Origin: Cryptomeria japonica
Taxonomy: Eukaryota; Streptophyta; Pinopsida; Cupressales; Cupressaceae
Direction of reading: 5' to 3'
Assembly (NCBI RefSeq): GCF_030272615.1
Contig: NC_081408.1
Coordinates: forward strand, 401,355,889-401,419,888
Length of the DNA: 64,000 nucleotides
Part shown: one piece after another, positions 56,070-64,000 of the stretch
Position numbering within the stretch: the first letter of the stretch is position 1
Layout: every line of letters starts with the position of its first letter
Program-made: the position numbers and the translations under genes
Notes under the pieces: generated by a model
Databases searched by the model: none
Told to the model about the DNA's origin: nothing
The model's input: only the letters and a program-made list of their open reading frames with translations

Positions 56070-57956
56070 TTATTACTTTTCTGGGTTCAGACTTCAATGA
56101 TAGATTTTGGAGTGAGGAGGATTGTCAGTTGATTACCTGTCTCACGCGTTGTGATAATAAGTACCAGTGTGAAGGGCCTTATCATATTAAGTGTTGGGTT
56201 ATTTTGAATGTTTTAAAATACTACTTGAATAACAAGAAAATCACCTTGGTTTTCGATTCCAACGTCTCGTTCCTTCAGCATCTGGTCATTTTGCACTCCT
56301 TTGAGGGTTTCAACTTGAACAACCATCACATTATGGGAGGAAATCTCAACCGCAATGAGCCTACCAGTTGTGATAGTTGGAAAGGTGAAAGGAAAATATG
56401 GCGAAGGTTTCACATATATGGCTTCACCGATTACATGGAGAAATTTCATGGGAGCAAGAAGTCTGTTTCCTGTGGTTTTGCCAAGGGCTGGAAAAATAAT
56501 AAAGTTACTCTATTTGGCTAGAGCTGGAAAGTGGATGAAGATTTGGTGGTTGAGGTAACCGGTTTGCAAAAGGATGGCATCAAGTTTTATAGAGACTGTA
56601 AGTTCTCGGTGGAAGCCATCAAGAATTTCCCCAAAAATGAAGAAGAAAGGGCTCGGCTTGCCAGGATAATGCTTCCTATTATCTCCCTAACCAGGTAAAA
56701 TCTTTTTGGCAAAAAATGTTGAAAGTTTTAATGGAGTACCTTATGGTTGATGGCAGGTTTTCAAAATTTTACAATTACCACTTTGTTATCCTTAACCATT
56801 TTCACCATGGATCTAAGATATCGTTGCCCTTCTACTTGGATTTCTCCCTTAATGATAACCTGGTTGACCATGCCAGAAACCTAATTCCTACCCCATTTCT
56901 CACCAAGGCCTTATTTTGTTAATATATGAGCATCTAAATGGTAAAGCTAAGGCTAATAGGAATGATCCCTTTATGGAGAATGCCCACATTTATGAGGATT
57001 ATGATGGCTTTGATTTTGATGAGGATTCTTTTAATCTTCCTCTGAAAAAGAAATTGAGGGTTAGTGATAAAGTTAAAGAAGACATTGAAGAGAATGCTAG
57101 TTCTGAGCAGGAGCAGGAGAAGGAGGTGGAAGAAGAGGCAGAGAATGAGCAAGAGGAGGAGGTTGAGGGTAAGGAAGGGGATGAGCAGAGAGAAGAGGAT
57201 GTTGAAGAGTCAGAGGTGAAGGATAATCCCTATGTTTTGGATAACAGGAATGATGTTCAACATAACATGGAGGAGGGAAACCCTAGGTCTGAGGACTCTG
57301 CCCTAGATTTGGAGAACGCGGAATCCATTTTGAATGCTTCTAGAAATAGCTCCCTGGAAATGTTCAATTTCCAAAAATGGGTGATTGATAACATCACTAG
57401 CATTCAGGAAAAATAGAGAGAGCTAGATTTTAAAATTGAAAACTTGATTAAGGATATCAACATTAAAGGTAAAGAGGATAATACGAATGATACTAATGCT
57501 ACTAAGGATGAAAAATAAATTTCGGACTAGCCGGAAAGTGACATTATAAAGGGATATTTGAAGCACCTAGAGGATGTGGTGAGGATTATTAAAGAAAAGG
57601 GTGAAGTTGATAATGGTCTGGTAAACAATCGGATTCAAAAAAATAACAATTCTTTGAAGAAATTTATGGAGCATAGTTTGGCTGTGTTGAAGGTGTCCTC
57701 TCAAAACATGAATGTGTTGGTTGCTTGCCTAGAGAAGGATAAGTAGAATAAAAAAACTATGATTATTGATGACGAGCCGACTTCTAGTTTTGTTCTACAC
57801 TCTTCCAGATGCAAAACCAGGCAAAATGCAAGTGAGCAAGAGCTGAAGACCAAAGACAATCAACAGATGCAGGAAAATATAGACCTGAAAGAGGTAGCTA
57901 ATGCAATGATGATGTTGGTCAAGGATGCAGAAGAGACTATAAATATTTTCACCTGA
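56070..57956 (+). pseudogene. extra LINE coding region downstream of RNase H (ORF3-like)
   Basis: Pieces 56085-56521, 56716-56922 and 56916-57416, then 57558-57746 and 57759-57956, read as one degenerate protein in shifting frames. The first part is an unrecognised globular domain (VDGRFSKFYNYHFVILNHFHH is typical of its wording). The second is strongly acidic (runs of E between 57070 and 57220). The third is helical and may be coiled coil. Plant L1 elements normally end shortly after ORF2, so an extra ORF of about 1.8 kb is unusual. It could be a third ORF, or a captured or older inserted fragment, but the LINE's 3' end and TSD lie beyond it. Architecture (globular, acidic, helical) recalls the second ORFs of N1 and N2 without clear homology. 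Confidence 0.6.
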
Positions 57957-58251
57957 AATGTAATTTTTTTTAGGTGTGCCAGTCTCTCACTGGCCTTTTG
58001 TTGTTCTTTACTTTGGTTGTTGTTCTTTATGATGTTCTTTTGCATCCTTTCTCTCTTTGTTCTATCTTCTCTAGTTTCTCTTTTGCTTATCTCTATGTTA
58101 TGTAAGCAGGTTTTGGGTCTCTTAAAACCTAATTTTCCTTAATAAAAAACATTCATGAATATGATAAACAATGAACCTTCATGAACATAATTATAAGAAC
58201 ACATAATGCAAGAGGAAATAAACACAATACATCAATTACATTCCCTAGGGA

Positions 58252-59853
58252 TGATAACTCAATGATGAACTAATAGTACCAAACCGGTATTGAGAGGGGG
58301 GGTGATTCAGTACAAACACAAATACATTCCAAAACCAATTTGACAGCAAATACTCCAAATGACTGGCAAATAGGGATACTAGTTGAAATAGAGTGCAACC
58401 GATAACACCCAGAACAACTCAAATAATCATAAACCGGTCACTCACTAAGCTTTCTTCTTAGCTCAATACTATAGTACCATTACACTCTCATGCATGAACA
58501 GGTAAACTAACATTAGATCTTCATAACAGTTAGTTCAATATGTTTTATAGACAGGCATAAAACATAGAACCATCATATGCTCAACAGGTAATAACAAAGC
58601 ATCACAAGATAAAAGCATTACACATGACACATATTTTTCACGTGGAAACCCAACTAGGAAAAACCATGGTGGGGATGAATACCCACAAGTTGCTTTTGAA
58701 CTCTTTAGAAGTCCGCTCTGTTAGGAGCCTTGTATGGTTAAAGACATTACAATAGGTTCTACTAGGAACCAATCCTGTTAGGGATCACCCGGCTAAGGGA
58801 TGGCTATAATACCTGGTTAAGGGTTAAACCTGGTTAGGGTTACCTTGTTAGAGGATTTCAAGAACTCAATAGCTAAAGGATCTCTAGAGCTCTATAGCTT
58901 CCCAGAACTCATTAACTTTGAGTTACCCTGTTAAGGGATTTGAATCAAGCCGGTTAAAGCTACCCTGTTAAGGGATTTGTATCAAGCCCAGTTAAGGCTA
59001 CCCTATTAAGGGATTTCACAACTATTGAAGTGGTTAAAGATCAACAGGAATTACAATGATCTGGTAACAGCACTCAATGCTAATGCAGATCCATTTTTGG
59101 CTCCTTTTCACCTTTTGCACATTCACTTTGCAAGTATCTCTTCTCTCCTTTGGTCTGGCAAGAATCACGTATCACTTCCCTTGGATACACACTCACAACT
59201 TTTGCCAACAACCTTAGAAAGAAACACAACATCGACCTTATAGGAAACTGACAGGTCGGTAGCAAAAACCCTAAACCCTAAACCTGTTAGGTTAAGCAAT
59301 TCAAGCGGTTCAATCCTGACCGTTGAATCATACTACATTAAATGTAACAATCTTGAATCGATCTCAAGACATTCTCCATCATCCATTATCCACCGATTTC
59401 ATGGCGGCTGATAACCCATCACGCATTATCACCGTTTGACAAACTTTGCACATTCCTGAGGTAGATAGGAATAGTCTTCTTCATGCAAGATCCTTCACGT
59501 GCACATGGCTTATGTGGCAACATGACCTATTCTCCGTTATACTATTAACTCATCACACAAAGATCACCGATTGAGTCACACAGGCTTGAGGTACTCAACC
59601 AAAAATTCTGAAGTGGAAACTTCCTACCAACCGGTAGTCACACAATGCTTCCATGTGTCGGTTCCTATAACTACATGTCGGCTCATCTTGAACAAATATG
59701 TCGCTTCACTTTGGCATATATACCGATCCATACATATGCCGGTTCTCTCTTCTCACCTATCACATGTGTCGGTTCACATCATGTCACATATTGACATCAA
59801 TGACAATCATACAATATCATTATGTCTTCATACTGGTTCACATAATGCCAACA
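58252..59853 (-). repeat. probable solo LTR, antisense
   Basis: Minus-strand reading starts TGTTGGCATTATG at 59853 and carries the conserved LTR modules: hairpin 58641-58668 (CATGG/CCACG) and the C-loop hairpin 58287-58313 (GTACTGA/TCAATAC). The inner end is placed at 58252 (GAGTTATCA). The flanks AGGGA (58247-58251) and AGGGC (59854-59858) agree in four of five bases. No primer site or coding sequence adjoins it, hence solo LTR. Boundaries are moderate. Confidence 0.6.
58921..59018. repeat. tandem repeat of a roughly 39-bp unit in the solo LTR
   Basis: Three units share TACCCTGTTAAGGGATTTG followed by ATCAAGCC and GGTTAAAGC-like bases, the last unit partial. Looser copies (CCTGGTTAAGGG, CCTTGTTAGAGG) precede it from 58780. 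Confidence 0.75.
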
Positions 59854-61212
59854 AGGGCATCTCAATGTTATTACCTACAACATCCTCAAGAACATATCAT
59901 CATAAGAATACATTATAATTACTATCACAATCTAGAGCATTCCAATCAACTAATACTATCTCTTTTCATGCACACATAAGAATCCTTCACTAATCTAATT
60001 ATCATGATTTCCATTCATCAATAATGCAAATCTCATATAACCCTTACGATTCATTTTAAGAGCACCAATACCAAATGTTCCTAATCCCAATCTCTTATTC
60101 AACAAACTAACATCATTCTACCATTTCCTATGCTAATTACCACATTACTAATCAATTTCCTTAAACATCATAATCATTCTCACAACACTAAGTGTATACC
60201 GTAGATCAATTCCTTTTGTAACTAGGAAAATGGAATGCATCAAAGCAATATTAAACTAGCTCAACCACAAAAACTAGATTGCAATGATAAGAAATCCTAA
60301 TACAATCAATAAAGGCATGAAGATGAAATGCTATCAACTAAAATGCAAACCAAAGCATGTATCTCCTTCATTGTTCCTCCATTGTCCTTCTTTCTCCTTC
60401 AAATTACTTTGTTTGTGGATCTCACCTACAAGTGCAAAATGCAAGTATAAAAGCAAGCAAGATTAACAAGATGAAAATTGTAGCATAAGGATACTAGAAG
60501 CGTGGTTGATTGATTGATTGAAGAAAATCATCCAATTTATAGACAAATTGGAGAGAGGACAAGATTAGCATGAAGAGATTTGAATGGAAATTCAAATCAA
60601 GAATGGCAAATTATGCACAAATTATGACAAGATTGACATGCAAGATTGATTGATTGACAAAAATTATGACAAATTATGACAAGATTAAAATGTCATTCCC
60701 ATGACAAAAGGGAAGAGAGAAAATAGCCTCCATGATTGCAACAAATGGAAGCATAAACATAGGAGAAAATAAGGGGAAAAATTAGAAAAATTGAAGAAAA
60801 TAGGAGAAATAGAAATTAGGAATTAGGAGAAATTAGTAAATTGGAAAATTGGGGAAAAAGATGAAATAGAAATTAGGTGAATTAATTAATAGGTTTTCAT
60901 CCATTAATTAATTCATGAAAAAGACCTAGGACTAAATAAATAGATTTATTTAACCCACCAAGAAGAAGAAAAGGATTAAATGATCAAATCATAAAACCCT
61001 AGAAATAAGAGGACAAGGAATTAGGTCAAGACAACAAGAAATTAATGTAGGTTCAATCATGATTCTGATTGACAAAGGACCAATGTTGATAAATGATTGA
61101 GACTGGTTGACAAAAATCAATGACAAGTTGACCAAGATTGACAAGGAGATCAAATTGATAGGTGCCAATTGACGAGGAACAATGACTAATTGATCCAAAT
61201 TGACATGATTGA

Positions 61213-61372
61213 AAAGGACAAGGATCAATGACAAATCGATCGCAAAATGACAAGATTGACAAGTTGATAAGGATCGATGATGAATCGATCACAAAATGAC
61301 AAGGCTGACAAGGACAAGGATTCATGACAAATCGATCACAAAATGACGAGATTGACAAGGACAAGGATCGAC
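61213..61372. repeat. three imperfect copies of a roughly 55-bp GACAAATCGATC unit
   Basis: Each unit reads approximately ATGACAAATCGATCACAAAA, then TGACAAGATTGACAAGGACA. Units begin near 61227, 61276 and 61323 with a few substitutions. Confidence 0.7.
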
Positions 61373-62124
61373 CAAAATCATGACTGAAAATTGCTATCGA
61401 CAAGACCTAATTCGAAAGCAAGAAAAATGAGGAATGCAGAAGAAGGACTCGATGCTCGCAAATGATAAAGACCAAGTGCACAACATAGAAGAAATGTTAA
61501 TGCAATGCAAGAACCCTAAAATAAAGCAATGTGCAAATGTTAAAGTATGACTCCACAAGCGTTGACCATTTTTAAACGTCTACATTTTGCCCCTCTTTGA
61601 GACAATGTGATTCTAAGCATTGTTTCAAAGAACAATAATGAAAATGCCCCAAACAATAACAATGACATATGCATGCCCCCTCAAGGAATTGGCCAAAAAA
61701 ATCCAGAAAAGAGGCCAATTGATCGATAAGAATGACAGAAAATGATAGGTTCGAACGGATCAAAAATCAGAGGTCAGATACACAAATGACAAGCAATGGA
61801 AGGTGCAAAAGACCGCGACCAGCATAAGATGGAGAGGATACATGTCCATCTAGGTACTGACAAAGAGCTATATAGGAGACAAAGAGAATGAAAAGAGTTC
61901 ATTTGCACTGGCCAAAGTGGAGGAATTGTTGCTCTGGAAAAGGACCCTTGCATAGAGATGGTGAACATTCCAATGGTAGATCACCTTGGGGAACGTGTAT
62001 GCACCTACAGATGACTGGATGACATGGGAGCAGCGTTATGTAGCTCAAAAACCCATGTGTCAAATTTCATGAATTTTACTTGCTTGCGGGACATTATGGG
62101 GTCCACAGGGGAGGAAAAAAGGAA

Positions 62125-62245
62125 GAGTTGCGCCTGTGTGGGTGCATCCTGTGCCTGTGTAAGGTGTTTTGCACCTATGTAAGGTACACAGGTGCAGCTT
62201 GATGCTACATAGGCGCAAGACATGGTACACAAGCACAATTGTGCA
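62125..62245. repeat. cluster of GCACCTGTGT-type words in both orientations
   Basis: CCTGTGTGGGTGCA, CCTGTGTAAGGTG, GCACCTATGTAAGG, ACACAGGTGCAG and TACATAGGCGCAAG follow one another within 120 bp, giving direct and inverted copies just upstream of the PMD frame. Confidence 0.55.
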
Positions 62246-62408
62246 CTGGTGACCCTAATTTGATGGAAAACAACACGTAGATGATCCTGAAAAGGGGGAT
62301 AAGGGTAGGATAGGTCAAAAATAGATAAGAAAACCCTGATTGGTGCATGAAACAAGGAAATATAACCCTTAGGAAACAACCCTAAAACTGACAAATTGTG
62401 CCCCAATT

Positions 62409-64000
62409 GTGATGCAGAGTCGACAGTATCCATTGATTGGGCGGGAGAACAGACCCGACTGCTTCATGTTGCGATACAGACTCAGGAGTACTGACAAAGA
62501 TATACTAGTAGGACTTGGATTATACTACATCACATACATGCTTGAGATTAGGGCAAACACAGGACTGCTCACCACATTGGCAGAGCAATGGCATTCAGAG
62601 ACTTCCTCATTCCATTTGCCGACTGGAGAGGCGATGGTGACACTAGAGGACGTGTGGCGTATCCTCTGCATTCCGATTCATGGGGAGATGGTAGTATATG
62701 ACCCAACAATAGGGAGAGACTCATTGTGCAGATTATTTGAGTGCGACGTAGATGACCTTGATATCATAGAGAGGGAGATTGGCTGGGAGACCATGGCATC
62801 AGAGTATGATCAACGATATGTGGTGATGGCAGTGGTTATGGCATGCCTATTAGCACGGGACAGACGAGGACATGGATTCCCTATTGGATGGGGGAGAGTG
62901 CTAGAGTGGATGGTGACAGAGGGGACTATATACGCATGGGGACCATGTGTGCTTGCCATGCTATATTTTTAGTTGCATCAGATAGCGTATCAGAGGGTAT
63001 AGACTTTGAGCTGTGGGGTCACACTGTTACAGGTATGGGCATTTGAGCACATAGCCATATGTTGGCCGATTGCAGAGAGATAGGTAGTACCACATCAACC
63101 ATATGTGTACTGCTATAGGGGAGTACTGAGACAGGGTCCATTCAAATACATATTGTATTGGCGACATGAGCTAGATAGGTTGAGAGATTTCACATGGAGG
63201 CCATATCTTGATTTCCCTGGATGGTCAGATGATGGCGATGAGCTACCATATTGCAGATAGGAGAGATACCTGATTGGGTGACCAATGAACCGCCAGACAG
63301 TGATTGAGATGTATCTGCCAAAGAGAGTCAGACGACAGTTTGGAGAGAGGTAGGATGTACCGATAGGGACTACACACTTTGCCCGATCTCATAGAGAGAC
63401 GAGTCAGTGGGGGAGGATGATTCAGCCACACATAGTATATACTGACTTCACACAGCTACAGTGGAGACAGTGGGATTGGAGATCAGATGTTGTAGATGTC
63501 GGGACAACAAAGGAGTATGAGCGATGGTTTGCACGACGGCGGCCAGTGCCATTGACGGATCCTGATATTCGGTACCTAGGAGACAGGAGGACTTCCCACT
63601 CGCTAGAGAGGAGGAGGAAGATGATGAGGATGGAGATAATGAGGAGGGAGATGATGAGGATGAAGATGATGAGGAGGGAGATGAGGATGAGGGGGATGAG
63701 GAGAGTCCTAGGTTCATGCAGCGAGATGAGCCAAATCCAGCAGATCACAAGGCATTGCAGGATATACCCACAGGGCAAGAGACAGCGAGCATAGAGGAGA
63801 TGTAGACATGTAGGGCCACCATAGCGAGTCAGCATGATTACATTGCTACATTAGAGGGACAAAATGCTATCTTGAGGACAGAGCAAGATCAGTGGTCAAC
63901 TAAGAGGAACAGGTACAGAGCAGAGATAGTCAGGCTGACAGTGGCTTGAGATATAGTGATAGCCTAAGCACAACAAGCAGAGCAGAGAGTGACCGAGTAT
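62409..64000 (+). pseudogene. plant mobile domain (PMD) protein with acidic and coiled-coil tail, degenerate
   Basis: The frame 62409-62972 contains the PMD (Pfam PF10536-like, as in MAIN proteins) hallmark: LLTTLAEQWHSETSSFHLPTG, EAMVTLEDVWRILCIPIHGE, then VVMAVVMACLLARDRRGHG. It continues after a stop at 62970 and shifts through VTLLQVWAFEHIAICWP (about 63022), PFKYILYWRHELDRL and TQLQWRQWDW to about 63570. A purine tract (63600-63715) encodes E/D-rich sequence in the frame that continues as PRFMQRDEPNPADHK, ending TAG at about 63803. 63810-64000 is helical (ATLEGQNAILRTEQDQW). PMDs occur in transposable elements and in domesticated host regulators. With several stops this copy is most likely a transposon remnant. 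It runs off the window. Confidence 0.75.

Larger units (their letters stand above)
45982..58147 (+). mobile_element. L1-type LINE, split by a 4-kb LTR-like insertion
   Basis: Domains in order are: ORF1 with DUF4283 and a zinc knuckle, ORF2 with APE endonuclease, RT, zf-RVT and RNase H, then further coding sequence. A 12-bp repeat AACATTCATGAA at 45970-45981 and 58148-58159 is a plausible target duplication, with an A-rich stretch (AATAAAAAA) before the second copy. Without the insertion at 49360-53425 the element is about 8.1 kb, long for a plant L1, and the extra length lies 3' of RNase H. All ORFs have stops or frameshifts. Confidence 0.85.
59854..62408. other. AT-rich stretch, simple repeats, no gene seen
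   Basis: 59870-60480 and 60480-61000 are AT-rich without coding signal, with many AAATTATGACAAGATTGAC-like words near 60600-60690. 61213-61372 and 62125-62245 hold repeats described separately. Minus-strand open frames at 61053-61403 follow from the repeats. 61400-62130 shows nothing I can name. It may be the 5' region (promoter or LTR) of the PMD unit that starts at 62409. Confidence 0.5.

Noticed and set aside
59265-59285. CCCTAAA telomere-type repeat
   Set aside because: Only about two units, inside a probable LTR. Too short for an interstitial telomere.
61053-61403. Minus-strand ORFs of about 80-116 codons
   Set aside because: They translate the 55-bp tandem repeat, with repeated CDRF-like words, and are not a gene.

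Overview
The window looks like nuclear intergenic DNA from a seed plant. A gymnosperm is plausible because of the density of old, nested, AT-rich retroelements, but the sequence does not prove it. I find no intact host gene, tRNA, rRNA or CRISPR array. Almost all that can be read is retrotransposon, and almost every reading frame is broken by stops or frameshifts.

Layout. (1) 1-12108: a Ty1/copia element on the minus strand (element A, cut by the window start). At 523-7305 it is interrupted by a non-autonomous LTR element (N1), which encodes a four-zinc-knuckle gag-like protein and a second unrecognised coiled-coil ORF but no pol. (2) 12109-27971: poorly coding DNA containing an unrecognised ORF (14041-15218 plus 22395-24003). 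A complete but mutated copia element B (15219-22394, TSD GATTG) splits that ORF. (3) 27972-43917: a large Ty3/gypsy element, probably Tat/Ogre-like. Its gag is interrupted by a second non-autonomous element of the same architecture (N2, 31473-36806). Its RNase H domain lies between protease and RT, and its RT is truncated at a 21-bp palindrome. (4) 44794-45109: a tRNA-type SINE with a perfect 17-bp TSD. (5) 45982-58147: an L1-type LINE (ORF1, APE, RT, RNase H, plus extra coding sequence downstream of RNase H). It is split by a 4.07-kb LTR-like insertion at 49360-53425 (TSD GTTTA). (6) 58252-59853: a probable antisense solo LTR. (7) 62409-64000: a degenerate plant-mobile-domain (PMD) protein followed by an acidic tract and a coiled coil.

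How the parts relate. N1, N2 and copia B use the same tRNA-iMet primer site and have nearly the same polypurine-tract region. Their LTRs, and those of copia A and the solo LTR, also share two potential RNA hairpins near the 3' end whose arms differ between families while mostly keeping their pairing. This suggests that N1 and N2 were mobilised in trans by copia machinery while supplying their own gag-like and second proteins. Order of insertion can be read from the nesting: A before N1, unknown ORF before B, gypsy before N2, LINE before the 4-kb LTR element. Many stop codons are TAG, several at positions where related sequence has glutamine (CAG), as expected from decay of CHG-methylated cytosines.
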